DNA of 16,401 nt from Actinomycetes bacterium (GCA_023460255.1 JAEWQZ010000185.1:1-16401); one strand, 5' to 3'. Counted from the stretch's first letter, positions 1 through 6,876 are shown. Program-made: numbers and translations. Notes: a model not told the origin generated them from the letters alone.

Positions 1-245
1 TCCTGCGCGTGCTGGCCGCGGCGCGCGGAGCCGTGGTGCCCCGCGCACGCGTCCTGGCCGCGCTGCCCGGGTCGTCGGTGGACCAGCACGCGGCCGAGGT
101 GGCGATCGCGCGGCTGCGCGACGCGGCCGCGTGCCGCGAGCTGGTGCAGACGGTCGTCAAGCGGGGCTACCGGCTCCGGGTGGCGGAGGAGGCCGTCACC
201 GACGGCGCGCAGCACGAGCGGTACGGCGTGGTGGCCGGTGGCTGA
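1..245 (+). CDS. HemD-like protein with winged-helix DNA-binding domain, 3' end only
   Basis: Only the last 80 or so residues are present; the frame is open from base 3 through the left edge, so the start lies outside the window. The visible part reads as a C-terminal winged-helix (Trans_reg_C/OmpR type) domain: a helix rich in Ala/Arg, the stretch DQHAAEVAIARLRDA, then LVQTVVKRGYRL, the typical recognition-helix/wing ending of this fold. In actinobacteria this domain is commonly fused behind a uroporphyrinogen-III synthase domain. The following gene, a sirohydrochlorin chelatase that starts 8 bases before this stop, supports that reading. The catalytic HemD part is not visible, so a response regulator with the same domain cannot be fully excluded. 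The role would be siroheme/tetrapyrrole synthesis, perhaps with a regulatory function. Confidence 0.72.
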   Translation, partial: LRVLAAARGAVVPRARVLAALPGSSVDQHAAEVAIARLRDAAACRELVQTVVKRGYRLRVAEEAVTDGAQHERYGVVAGG

Positions 246-933
246 GCCGATCCTGGTCGGGTGCTCGCACGGCACCGACGACCCAGCGGGCCGCGCGGTC
301 GTCGCCGGGCTGCTCGCCGGCGTGCGTGCCGCGCGACCGGGTCTGGACGTGCGTGCGGCGTTCGTGGACGTGCAGACCCCGTCGGTCGCGGATGTCGTCG
401 AGGAGGCCGTCGCGGGGGAGCGGCGGGCCGTCGTGGTGCCCCTGCTCCTGTCGGCGGGCTACCACGTGCACGTCGACATCGCCGCCGCCGTCCTCGGCCG
501 GCCCGCGGTGGCGGCGGGCGCCCTCGGCCCGGACGTGCGGCTCGTGGGGTGCCTCGTGGACAGGCTGCGCGCGGCGGGCGCGGCTCCCGGTGACGCCGTC
601 GTCCTCGGCGCGGCCGGGTCCAGCGACCCCAGGGCCGGTGCCGCGGTCGGGGTGATGGCCCGCGCGCTGGCGGACGCGTGGCCGTACGGCCCCGTGAGCG
701 TCGGGTACGGCTCCGCCGACGAACCTCGGGTCGGCGAGGCCGTGGCCGCCGCCCGCGCCCGTGGCCGGCGCGTCGTCCTCGTGTCGTACCTCCTCGCCCC
801 CGGCTGGTTCCACGACCGTTTCGCGCAGGCCGGGGCGGACGCGGTCACCGCACCCCTGGCCCCCGACGCGCGGCTCGTCGACGTGGTGCTGGACAGGTAC
901 GACGCCGCGGTCGGCGTCCTCGCCGGGGCGTAG
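238..933 (+). CDS. Sirohydrochlorin chelatase (CbiX/SirB family)
   Basis: A 231-residue protein of the CbiX/SirB chelatase family, which inserts Fe2+ (or Co2+) into sirohydrochlorin to make siroheme (or cobalt-sirohydrochlorin) in the cytoplasm. The N-terminal half carries the family signature GCSHGTDDP with the metal-binding His11. It also has the second conserved segment SAGYHVHVDI with His76 and His78. The C-terminal half looks like a second copy of the fold (SVGYGSADEP, then VSYLLAPGWFHDRF), but has Tyr-Gly-Ser where the first half has the catalytic Ser-His-Gly. It is therefore a two-half enzyme in which only the first half seems catalytic. The GTG start overlaps the upstream HemD-like gene by 8 bases, indicating translational coupling. 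Metal specificity cannot be decided here; siroheme is the likely product given the neighbour. Confidence 0.88.
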   Translation: MAEPILVGCSHGTDDPAGRAVVAGLLAGVRAARPGLDVRAAFVDVQTPSVADVVEEAVAGERRAVVVPLLLSAGYHVHVDIAAAVLGRPAVAAGALGPDVRLVGCLVDRLRAAGAAPGDAVVLGAAGSSDPRAGAAVGVMARALADAWPYGPVSVGYGSADEPRVGEAVAAARARGRRVVLVSYLLAPGWFHDRFAQAGADAVTAPLAPDARLVDVVLDRYDAAVGVLAGA

Positions 934-991
934 GGGCGCTCGGCGCGACGTGCGGCGACCCCGGCCCGCCGCACGAGGGACGGGCCGCACG

Positions 992-1027
992 ACGAAGGGC
1001 CGCCCGGTCGACCGGGCGGCCCTTCGT
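992..1027. terminator. Bidirectional hairpin terminator between chelatase gene and tRNA operon
   Basis: Bases 993-1009 (cgaagggccgcccggtc) are exactly the reverse complement of 1010-1026, and A992/T1027 extend this to an 18-base-per-arm perfect palindrome; a bulged G at 991 is flanked by three more pairs (988-990 with 1028-1030). It lies 58 bases after the chelatase stop on the plus strand and 7 bases after the encoded CCA of tRNA-Val on the minus strand, so it can serve both converging units. There is no run of T on either side, as is common for actinobacterial terminators. Confidence 0.85.
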
Positions 1028-1034
1028 GTGCTGC

Positions 1035-1109
1035 TGGTGGGCGATACTGGGATCGAACCAGTGACCTCTTCCGTGTCGAGGAAGCGCGCTACCCCTGCGC
1101 CAATCGCCC
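1035..1109 (-). tRNA. tRNA-Val(GAC), CCA encoded
   Basis: Read on the minus strand, 1109 to 1035 folds as a full cloverleaf. The acceptor GGGCGAT pairs with ATCGCCC, discriminator A73 and the encoded CCA follow, and the anticodon stem is CTTCC/GGAAG. The T-arm is ACTGG/CCAGT with loop TTCGATC. The seven-base anticodon loop is TCGACAC, giving anticodon GAC; A35, C36 and A73 are valine identity bases. The acceptor stem is the same as in tRNA-Val(CAC) at 3997-4068. Oddity: position 33 is C, not the nearly universal U. It is the last gene of a three-tRNA unit and the only one of the window's four tRNAs with an encoded CCA. Confidence 0.95.
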
Positions 1110-1114
1110 GTGCG

Positions 1115-1185
1115 AGGTGGAGACGGGATTCGAACCCGTGTGTACGGCTTTGCAGGCCGCTGCCTCGCCTCTCGGCCACTCCACC
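1115..1185 (-). tRNA. tRNA-Cys(GCA)
   Basis: On the minus strand the acceptor GGTGGAG pairs with CTCCACC. The anticodon stem GCGGC/GCCGT (one G-U) encloses loop CTGCAAA, giving anticodon GCA with U33. The T-arm is ACGGG/CCCGT with loop TTCGAAT. The discriminator is U73, the known identity base of tRNA-Cys. CCA is not encoded. It is the middle gene of the Gly-Cys-Val unit, only 5 bases from tRNA-Val. Confidence 0.96.
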
Positions 1186-1235
1186 GTCGGCTGTGCCGCC
1201 TGAGGCCGGAGCCTGCGGGTACGGTGTCGCCTCCG

Positions 1236-1308
1236 AGCGGACGACGGGACTCGAACCCGCGACCCTCACCTTGGCAAGGTGATGCGCTACCAACTGCGCT
1301 ACGTCCGC
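1236..1308 (-). tRNA. tRNA-Gly(GCC)
   Basis: On the minus strand the acceptor GCGGACG pairs with CGTCCGC. The anticodon stem TCACC/GGTGA encloses loop TTGCCAA, giving anticodon GCC with U33. The T-arm is GCGGG/CCCGT with loop TTCGAGT, and the discriminator is U73. CCA is not encoded. It is the first gene of the minus-strand tRNA operon, 50 bases from tRNA-Cys; that spacer (1186-1235) holds nothing else I recognise. Confidence 0.96.
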
Positions 1309-1348
1309 GCGACACGTCGGTCCGTGAGGTCCTCCGTGCGCGTCCCGA

Positions 1349-1379
1349 ACTCTAACCGACCGCCGCGACGGGAGTCCAA
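1349..1379 (-). promoter_or_regulatory. Candidate promoter of the Gly-Cys-Val tRNA operon
   Basis: On the minus strand TTGGAC (1379-1374) is followed after 19 bases by TAGAGT (1354-1349), a TANNNT -10 box. Transcription would start near 1342, about 34 bases before the 5' end of tRNA-Gly at 1308. The spacer is slightly long for a sigma-70-type promoter. The -35 lies inside a T-arm-like hairpin, described in the findings. Confidence 0.45.
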
Positions 1380-1427
1380 CCCGTACGGGGCGCGCGGGCT
1401 GCCGGCCGGTGCGCGGACCGACCCGGC

Positions 1428-1433
1428 TAGCGT
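1428..1433 (+). promoter_or_regulatory. Candidate -10 box for leaderless pabB
   Basis: TAGCGT matches the actinobacterial TANNNT -10 pattern and is followed after exactly 7 bases by the GTG chosen as pabB start (1441). No Shine-Dalgarno stretch precedes that GTG and no clear -35 is visible, so a leaderless transcript is the simplest reading. Confidence 0.5.
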
Positions 1434-1440
1434 GGCGTCC

Positions 1441-2580
1441 GTGGACGCCCGGACCCGCTCGACGCGCGGCGCGCGCGCGGACTCCGGCGCAGCCGTCGGC
1501 CACGCGTGGTTCGCGGGCGTCCGGGCGAGCCGTCCGGTGGAGTGCGTGGACCTGCCCGCGGGTGCCGCTCGGCTGGCCCGCGGCTTCTGGGTCGTCCTCA
1601 CCGAGTTCGAGGGCACCGGCCGGGCGTGGCGCTTCGCCGACGTCGTCCGGGACGCGCCGGAGGACGACGCGCCCGGCCCTGACGGGTGGCGCGGCCCGCC
1701 GCGGGACGCTTGGCGTTCGTCGATGTCGCAGGCGCGGTACCGGCGTGGCGTGGCGGCCGTCCAGCGGCGGATCCGGGCCGGGGACGTCTACCAGGTGAAC
1801 CTCTGCCGGGTGCTCGAGGCCCCGCTGCCCACCGGGGCGGGCGAGCCCTCGGCGGCAGCGCTGGCGGCCCGCCTCGTGGCCAACCCCGCACCGTTCGCGG
1901 GCGGCCTGCACGTGCCCGCCGGAGGCCCGCTGGCGCCCGCCTGGCTGGTCAGCGCGTCGCCGGAGCGCTTCCTGTCGGTGCGCGACGGTGAGGTCGCCTC
2001 GGGGCCGATCAAGGGCACCGCGGCGACGGCCGACGGCCTGTCGGGCAAGGACCGCGCGGAGAACGTCATGATCACCGACATGGTGCGCAACGACCTCCAG
2101 CGCGCGTGCGCGCCGGCGTCGGTCGAGGTGTCCGCACTGCTCGCGGTCGAGGAGCACCCGGGGCTGGTCCACCTCGTCAGCACGGTCGTGGGCAGGCTCC
2201 TGCCCGAGGTGGGCTGGCCGGAGCTGCTCGCGGCGACGCACCCGCCCGCGTCCGTCTCCGGCGCGCCGAAGCACACGGCACTGAAGGTGATCGCCGAGCT
2301 CGAGCCCGTGCCGCGCGGGCCCTACTGCGGGGCCTTCGGCTGGGTCGACGGCGATGCCGGGCGAGCGGAGCTCGCCGTCACGATCAGGTCCTTCTGGTGG
2401 ACGCCCGACGGCGGGGGCCGGCTGCGGTTCGGTACCGGAGCCGGCATCACGGCCGACAGCGACCCCGCTGCGGAGTGGGCCGAGACGGAGCTCAAGGCGG
2501 CGCGGCTCGTCGCGCTCGCCAGCGGGCCGGAACGCCCGGCGGCACCGGCCGCACGGGCCGACGAGGGGAGTGACGGATGA
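1441..2580 (+). CDS. pabB: Aminodeoxychorismate synthase component I (PabB)
   Basis: A chorismate-binding enzyme of about 379 residues. With a glutamine amidotransferase partner (PabA, not in this window) it converts chorismate to 4-amino-4-deoxychorismate for folate synthesis. Visible family blocks, in order, are SASPERFL, GPIKGT, ENVMITDMVRNDL, VEEHPGLVHLVSTVVG, PPASVSGAPKHTAL, GPYCGAFGW and GTGAGITADSDPAAEW. Lys191 in PIKGT is diagnostic: PabB has Lys at this place, whereas anthranilate synthase TrpE normally has Ala (PIAGT). The open frame reaches back to 1279, but that would run through tRNA-Gly, so a start there is excluded. GTG1441 is preferred because it sits 7 bases after a -10 box; GTG1432 is possible. 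It overlaps pabC by 4 bases (ATGA). The N-terminal half of full-length PabB/TrpE proteins is short here. Confidence 0.9.
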   Translation: MDARTRSTRGARADSGAAVGHAWFAGVRASRPVECVDLPAGAARLARGFWVVLTEFEGTGRAWRFADVVRDAPEDDAPGPDGWRGPPRDAWRSSMSQARYRRGVAAVQRRIRAGDVYQVNLCRVLEAPLPTGAGEPSAAALAARLVANPAPFAGGLHVPAGGPLAPAWLVSASPERFLSVRDGEVASGPIKGTAATADGLSGKDRAENVMITDMVRNDLQRACAPASVEVSALLAVEEHPGLVHLVSTVVGRLLPEVGWPELLAATHPPASVSGAPKHTALKVIAELEPVPRGPYCGAFGWVDGDAGRAELAVTIRSFWWTPDGGGRLRFGTGAGITADSDPAAEWAETELKAARLVALASGPERPAAPAARADEGSDG

Positions 2581-3437
2581 GCACCGACGGCATCGTCGTC
2601 TGGGCGGACGGACGCCTGCGAGACCCCGCGGAGCCTGTGCTCAGCGCGCTCGACCACGGTGTGACGGTGGGCGACGGCGTCTTCGAGACGTGCGGCGTCG
2701 TCCGCGGGCACGCCTTCGCGCTCACGCGGCACCTGCGGCGCCTGCGCCACTCCGCGCTCGGCATCGGGCTCGACGCGCCCGACGAGCAGCTGATCCGGGA
2801 CGGGGTCGCGCAGGTGCTCGCCGCCGGGCACGACCTCGGCCGGGTGCGGATCAGCGTGACGGCGGGCCAGGGACCGCTCGGCTCGGGGCGCCACCCCGGC
2901 CCGCAGACGGTCCTCGTCCTCGCCGGTCCCGCCAACCCGCCGTCGCAGGTCAAGGTCGTGCGCGTGCCGTGGCTGCGCAACGAGCGCTCCGCGGTCGCGG
3001 GGCTGAAGACCCTCTCGTACGTGGAGAACGCGGTCGTGCTGGCCCACGCACAGGCCAAGGGGGCCGACGAGGCCTTGCTGGCGAACACCGTCGGGGAGCT
3101 GTGCGAGGGCACCGCCACCAACGTCTTCGTCGAGCGCGCCGGGGAGCTCCTCACCCCGCCGCTGGACAGCGGCTGCCTCGCCGGGATCACCCGCGAGCTC
3201 GTGCTGGAGTGGGCCGCCGACGCGGGGCTGCCGGTCCGGGAGGCCGCCCGGGGCGAGCTGCCCTACGCGGTCCTGGACGACGTCGCGACGGGTCGCGTGG
3301 CGCTGGCCCTCACCGGGTCGGTGCGCACGGTGGCGCCGGTGGTGAGCCTCGACGGGGTGCCGGTCGCGCCGGGACCGATCACCGCACGGGTGCGGGAGCT
3401 CTACGTTGCGCGGGAGGTCGACGACGTCGACCCGTGA
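2577..3437 (+). CDS. pabC: Aminodeoxychorismate lyase (PabC), fold-type IV PLP enzyme
   Basis: A 286-residue member of the branched-chain aminotransferase/ADC lyase family (PLP fold type IV). It removes pyruvate from aminodeoxychorismate to give p-aminobenzoate. The N-terminal DHGVTVGDGVFET block, Lys144 in LKTLSYVENAV (PLP Schiff base) and Glu177 in ELCEGTATNVFV (contacts the PLP ring nitrogen) are all present. So are the C-terminal LDSGCLAGITR block and the ALTGSVRTVAPV stretch. Family members include D-amino-acid and branched-chain aminotransferases, but the ATGA overlap with pabB makes ADC lyase by far the best call. A good Shine-Dalgarno (gaggggag, 2563-2570) precedes the ATG by 6 bases. 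The gene ends 6 bases from the stop of the convergent SsgA-type gene. Confidence 0.9.
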   Translation: MSTDGIVVWADGRLRDPAEPVLSALDHGVTVGDGVFETCGVVRGHAFALTRHLRRLRHSALGIGLDAPDEQLIRDGVAQVLAAGHDLGRVRISVTAGQGPLGSGRHPGPQTVLVLAGPANPPSQVKVVRVPWLRNERSAVAGLKTLSYVENAVVLAHAQAKGADEALLANTVGELCEGTATNVFVERAGELLTPPLDSGCLAGITRELVLEWAADAGLPVREAARGELPYAVLDDVATGRVALALTGSVRTVAPVVSLDGVPVAPGPITARVRELYVAREVDDVDP

Positions 3438-3443
3438 CCGGCC

Positions 3444-3872
3444 TCAGGCGTCGAGCAGGCTGACGATGAGGCGCGAGATCTCGTCCTCCATGCGGCTGCT
3501 CTCCGAGCCGAAGGGCACGAGGGCCGTGGTCGCCGAGACGAACCGTGCGAACGGCTCCGCCGGGCCGGCCAGGAGCGCGTCGCCCTCGACGCCGCTGAGG
3601 GCCATGAGCAGGAACGCCGGGTCCTCGTCGCGCCAGATGCGCACGTCGCCCGTGCCCGCGGGGGCGCTCGGGTCGGCCAGCACGCCCTGCGCGATGAGCT
3701 CGCGGCCGATCAGCCACGTGCAGCTGGAGTGCGCGCCGGTGAAGTCGAGGCGGACGGTGTAGGGGTCGGCACAGTCGAACGTCAGCTCGGCCTTGATCGG
3801 CAGCACGCTGGCGTCGGAGAGGACGAGGTGCATCGCGACGACCTCGCGCACGTCAGGCACGGACCCCGCCAT
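3444..3872 (-). CDS. SsgA/SsgB-family sporulation and cell-division regulator
   Basis: A 142-residue protein of the SsgA-like (SALP) family, found only in actinobacteria. Family features are an N-terminal beta-rich part (LVLSDASVLPIKAELTFD), ADPYTVRLDF, WLIGRELIAQGVL, GTGDVRIWRDED and LSGVEGDALLAGPAEPFARFV. The C-terminus is acidic (EDEISRLIVSLLDA). Streptomyces SsgB brings FtsZ to septum sites; in non-sporulating relatives the role is presumably in division. As I recall, ssgB lies not far from thrS in Streptomyces too, which would favour the SsgB branch, but I cannot prove orthology. The ATG at 3872 has a strong Shine-Dalgarno (GGAGAGGG) upstream; a second Met at residue 14 is an alternative. 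It is monocistronic and converges on pabC. Confidence 0.88.
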   Translation of the reverse strand: MAGSVPDVREVVAMHLVLSDASVLPIKAELTFDCADPYTVRLDFTGAHSSCTWLIGRELIAQGVLADPSAPAGTGDVRIWRDEDPAFLLMALSGVEGDALLAGPAEPFARFVSATTALVPFGSESSRMEDEISRLIVSLLDA

Positions 3873-3957
3873 CGCCCCACCCTCTCCGCATTCCTGGTCC
3901 GATCATGTCGCCCTGCGCCTCGCCCCGCCAGGTTCGCCGACTGCGGTGTGGATTCGC

Positions 3958-3963
3958 TAGCAT
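3958..3963 (+). promoter_or_regulatory. Candidate -10 box for tRNA-Val(CAC)
   Basis: TAGCAT, a TANNNT box within gctagcat, would place the transcription start near 3970, about 27 bases before the tRNA 5' end. The same hexamer precedes thrS. The -35 is not convincing (ttcgcc at 3933-3938, 19-base spacer). The rest of 3873-3996 holds the ribosome binding site of the minus-strand SsgA-type gene and nothing else I recognise. Confidence 0.5.
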
Positions 3964-3996
3964 CGTCCACGTCGCGGCGAGCCTGGCTCGCCGCAC

Positions 3997-4068
3997 GGGC
4001 GATTGGCTCAGTGGTAGAGCGCCTCGTTCACACCGAGGAGGTCACTGGTTCGAACCCAGTATCGCCCA
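3997..4068 (+). tRNA. tRNA-Val(CAC)
   Basis: A full cloverleaf: acceptor GGGCGAT/ATCGCCC, anticodon stem CCTCG/CGAGG with loop TTCACAC, anticodon CAC, normal U33. The T-arm is ACTGG/CCAGT with loop TTCGAAC, and A73 is the valine discriminator. CCA is not encoded. It stands alone upstream of thrS with its own -10 box. Confidence 0.97.
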
Positions 4069-4121
4069 CCGTCGGTCGCTGCGGTGATACGCCAAATGGG
4101 CGGACTTTGGGCAGGGGCACA

Positions 4122-4142
4122 CCCGAAAGCGTGACGTTCGGG
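4122..4142 (+). terminator. Weak hairpin after tRNA-Val(CAC), possible terminator
   Basis: CCCGAA (4122-4127) pairs with TTCGGG (4137-4142) around a 9-base loop, 54 bases after the tRNA. A second small stem, CCAAA/TTTGG (4092-4096 with 4106-4110), lies just before it. Together they could end the tRNA transcript before the thrS promoter. The stems are short and there is no T run, so this is a weak call. Nothing else is visible in 4069-4211. Confidence 0.3.
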
Positions 4143-4211
4143 GCACGCATCTCAGCCAGTGGTCACAGCGGCGGTGCCCGTCGGCCTCATCCTGACCCGC
4201 CGGCAACTCGC

Positions 4212-4217
4212 TAGCAT
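4212..4217 (+). promoter_or_regulatory. Candidate -10 box and short leader of the thrS operon
   Basis: TAGCAT at 4212-4217 predicts a start near 4224 and a 5' leader of about 29 bases ending in the Shine-Dalgarno ggagagg (4241-4247), 5 bases before GTG4253. A leader this short leaves no room for a T-box riboswitch, and no T-box consensus is visible. The -35 is not clear. Confidence 0.5.
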
Positions 4218-4252
4218 CGAGGGCGCCGACCACCCGACCCGGAGAGGTTCCT

Positions 4253-6265
4253 GTGCCCGAGATCAGCCTGACCGTCGACGGCGACCACCGGACGGTGGCG
4301 CAGGGGACCACCGGAACGGACCTGTACGCCGGGCGGCGGGACGTCGTCGTCGTCCGGGTGGACGGAGAGCTGCGCGACCTGGCCGCGCCGGTCCCCGACG
4401 GGGCCGTGGTGGAGGGTGTGACCATCGACTCGCCGGACGGGCTCGCGGTGCTGCGGCACTCGGCGGCGCACGTCCTCGCCCAGGCCGTGCAGGAGGTCAA
4501 CCCCGCCGCCCGCCTCGGCATCGGTCCGCCGATCACCGACGGCTTCTACTACGACTTCGACGTCGAGACGCCGTTCACCCCCGAGGACCTGCGTGCCCTC
4601 GAGAAGGTGATGACGCGGATCGTCAAGGAGGGGCAGACCTTCCGGCGGTGGGACCTGTCCGAGGACGAGGCCCGCGCGGCCCTCGCCGGTGAGCCCTACA
4701 AGCTCGAGCTCGTCGGCCTGAAGGGCACGCCCGGCGCGGGTGACGACGGCGCGAGCGTCGAGGTCGGCCTCGGCGGGCTGAGCATCTACCAGAACGTGCG
4801 CGGCGCCGGCCGCGAGTCCGAGCAGGTCGTCTGGCAGGACCTCTGCCGGGGCCCGCACCTGCCGAGCACCCGGCTGATCGGGAACGGCTTCCGCCTCATG
4901 CGGTCGGCGGCCGCCTACTGGCGCGGCTCGGAGAAGAACCCGCAGCTCCAGCGCGTCTACGGCACCGCCTGGCCCACGAAGGACGAGCTCACGGCACACC
5001 TCGACCGCCTCGCCGAGGCCGAGCGCCGCGACCACCGCCGGCTCGGCAACGAGCTGGACCTCTTCTCCTTCCCCGACGAGATCGGGTCCGGCCTGGCCGT
5101 CTTCCACCCCCGCGGCGGGATCGTCAGGATGGAAATGGAGGACTATGCGCGGCGCCGTCATGTCGAGGCGGGGTACTCCTTCGTGAACAGCCCGCACATC
5201 ACGAAGGCGAAGCTCTTCGAGATCTCGGGCCACCTCGACTGGTACGCGGACGGCATGTACCCGCCGATGCAGCTCGACGAGGAGCGCGACGGCGACGGCG
5301 TCGTGCGCCGGCAGGCGCAGGACTACTACCTCAAGCCGATGAACTGCCCGATGCACAACCTCGTGTTCGCCTCGCGCGGTCGCTCGTACCGGGAGCTGCC
5401 GCTGCGGCTCTTCGAGTTCGGCACGGTGTACCGCTACGAGAAGTCCGGCGTCGTGCACGGGATGACCCGCGCGCGCGGCTTCACCCAGGACGACGCGCAC
5501 ATCTACTGCACGCGGGAGCAGATGCGCACGGAGCTGGCCACGCTCCTGCAGTTCGTGCTCGACCTGCTCTCCGACTACGGGCTGGCGGACTTCTACCTCG
5601 AGCTCTCCACGAAGAACCCGGACAAGTCCATCGGGGACGACGCGACGTGGGCCGAGGCGACGGAGGTACTCCGTGAGGTGGCCACGGCGTCGGGGCTGGA
5701 CCTGGTGGACGACCCGGGCGGGGCCGCGTTCTACGGCCCGAAGATCTCCGTGCAGGCCAAGGACGCGATCGGCCGCACCTGGCAGCTGTCGACCATCCAG
5801 CTGGACTTCTTCCTGCCGGAGCGGTTCGAGCTGGAGTACACGGCCGCGGACGGCTCCCGGCAGCGGCCGGTGATGATCCACCGCGCCCTTTTCGGCTCCA
5901 TCGAGAGGTTCTTCGCGATCCTCGTCGAGCACTACGCGGGTGCGTTCCCCGCCTGGTTGGCGCCCGTGCAGGTGCTGGCGGTGCCGGTCGCGGAGCCGTT
6001 CAACGAGTACCTCGCCGACGTGGTCGCGCGGCTCCGGGACCAGGGGGTGCGAGCCGAGCTGGACCTGTCCGACGACAGGTTCGGCAAGAAGATCCGTAAC
6101 GCCGCCACCCAGAAGATCCCGTTCGTGCTCATCGCAGGCGGGGAGGACGTCGCGGCGGGTGCCGTCTCGTTCCGTTACCGCGACGGGCGGCAGGACAACG
6201 GCGTGCCGGTCGACGAGGCGATCGCGCGGGTGGTGGAAGCCGTCCGCACGAGGGTGCAGGTCTAG
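4253..6265 (+). CDS. thrS: Threonyl-tRNA synthetase
   Basis: A 670-residue class II aminoacyl-tRNA synthetase that charges tRNA-Thr with threonine. The domain order is normal. An N-terminal TGS domain covers roughly residues 1-60. The editing domain carries HSAAH (69-73) and DGFYYDFD. The catalytic core has the zinc ligands Cys365 (MNCPMH), His416 (DDAHIYC) and His543 (MIHRALFGS). Motif 2 reads FGTVYRYEKSG and motif 3 RALFGSIERFFAILVEHY. The C-terminal anticodon-binding domain starts near residue 565 (PAWLAPVQVLAVPV) and includes FGKKIRNA. The GTG start is set by the ggagagg ribosome site 5 bases upstream. It is the first gene of the block that continues into PI/PIM synthesis, with only 2 bases between its stop and the HIT gene. 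Confidence 0.98.
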   Translation: MPEISLTVDGDHRTVAQGTTGTDLYAGRRDVVVVRVDGELRDLAAPVPDGAVVEGVTIDSPDGLAVLRHSAAHVLAQAVQEVNPAARLGIGPPITDGFYYDFDVETPFTPEDLRALEKVMTRIVKEGQTFRRWDLSEDEARAALAGEPYKLELVGLKGTPGAGDDGASVEVGLGGLSIYQNVRGAGRESEQVVWQDLCRGPHLPSTRLIGNGFRLMRSAAAYWRGSEKNPQLQRVYGTAWPTKDELTAHLDRLAEAERRDHRRLGNELDLFSFPDEIGSGLAVFHPRGGIVRMEMEDYARRRHVEAGYSFVNSPHITKAKLFEISGHLDWYADGMYPPMQLDEERDGDGVVRRQAQDYYLKPMNCPMHNLVFASRGRSYRELPLRLFEFGTVYRYEKSGVVHGMTRARGFTQDDAHIYCTREQMRTELATLLQFVLDLLSDYGLADFYLELSTKNPDKSIGDDATWAEATEVLREVATASGLDLVDDPGGAAFYGPKISVQAKDAIGRTWQLSTIQLDFFLPERFELEYTAADGSRQRPVMIHRALFGSIERFFAILVEHYAGAFPAWLAPVQVLAVPVAEPFNEYLADVVARLRDQGVRAELDLSDDRFGKKIRNAATQKIPFVLIAGGEDVAAGAVSFRYRDGRQDNGVPVDEAIARVVEAVRTRVQV

Positions 6266-6267
6266 CC

Positions 6268-6876
6268 GTGGCGGACGACCGGCCGGTCCCGGAGATGGTG
6301 CCGGCGGAGGCGTTCGCGGGCGTGCCCGACGGTCTGGAGCGGCTCTGGACCCCGCACCGCGCCGCCTACCTCGGCGGCGAGAACAAGCCGGTCGGCGACG
6401 ACGCGGCGGCCTGCCCGTTCTGCCGGGCCGCAGCCGCAGACGACGACGCCGCGCACCTCGTGGTCGCCCGAGGGACGCGCGTCTTCGCGCTGCTCAACCT
6501 CTATCCGTACAACTCGGGGCACCTCATGGTGCTGCCCTACCGCCACGTGGGGGACATCACCGAGCTCGACGCGCAGGAGACGGCCGAGCTCGGCAGCCTG
6601 ACGCAGACCGCCGTGCGCGTGCTGCGCGACGTCTACCAGGCGCAAGGCTTCAACCTCGGCGTGAACCAGGGCACCGCGGCCGGTGCGGGGATCGCCGCCC
6701 ACCTGCACCAGCACGTCGTGCCGCGCTGGACGGGCGACGCGAACTTCATGCCCGTCATCGCCAGGACCAAGACCCTGCCGGAGATCCTCGCGGACACCCG
6801 CGAGCGGCTCGTCCGGGCGTGGCCGCCGGCGCCCGACGTGGCCGCGGACCCGTCAGGGCGGGGGGCCCCGGCATGA
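6268..6876 (+). CDS. HIT-family protein, Ap4A phosphorylase-like
   Basis: A 202-residue histidine-triad protein. The triad reads HLHQHVV with His145, His147 and His149. CPFC (Cys49, Cys52) suggests a zinc site with histidines nearby. NLYPYNSGHLMVLPYRHVG is the typical HIT core. The following GDANFMPVIARTKTLPEIL block matches what I remember of the mycobacterial Ap4A phosphorylase (Rv2613c), which lies at the same place between thrS and pgsA. The likely reaction is phosphorolysis of diadenosine tetraphosphate, a by-product of aminoacyl-tRNA synthetases, which makes the link to thrS sensible. Substrate is inferred, not shown. It starts at GTG 2 bases after thrS and ends in an ATGA overlap with pgsA. 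Confidence 0.88.
   Translation: MADDRPVPEMVPAEAFAGVPDGLERLWTPHRAAYLGGENKPVGDDAAACPFCRAAAADDDAAHLVVARGTRVFALLNLYPYNSGHLMVLPYRHVGDITELDAQETAELGSLTQTAVRVLRDVYQAQGFNLGVNQGTAAGAGIAAHLHQHVVPRWTGDANFMPVIARTKTLPEILADTRERLVRAWPPAPDVAADPSGRGAPA

Noticed and set aside
1279..1440. N-terminal extension of PabB back to 1279.
   Set aside because: It would translate the antisense of tRNA-Gly and the tRNA promoter; the extra residues do not resemble the family.
196..2274. A 692-codon open frame on the minus strand.
   Set aside because: It runs antisense through the chelatase, three tRNAs and pabB. Its product is Arg/His/Gly-rich without domains, as expected from the complement of GC-rich genes.
4069..4252. 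T-box riboswitch before thrS.
   Set aside because: The predicted leader is only about 29 bases and no T-box consensus is visible; the small hairpins lie upstream of the -10 box.
4211..5932. A 573-codon open frame on the minus strand opposite thrS.
   Set aside because: thrS is certain from its motifs; the antisense product shows only low-complexity Val/Leu/Arg/Glu composition.
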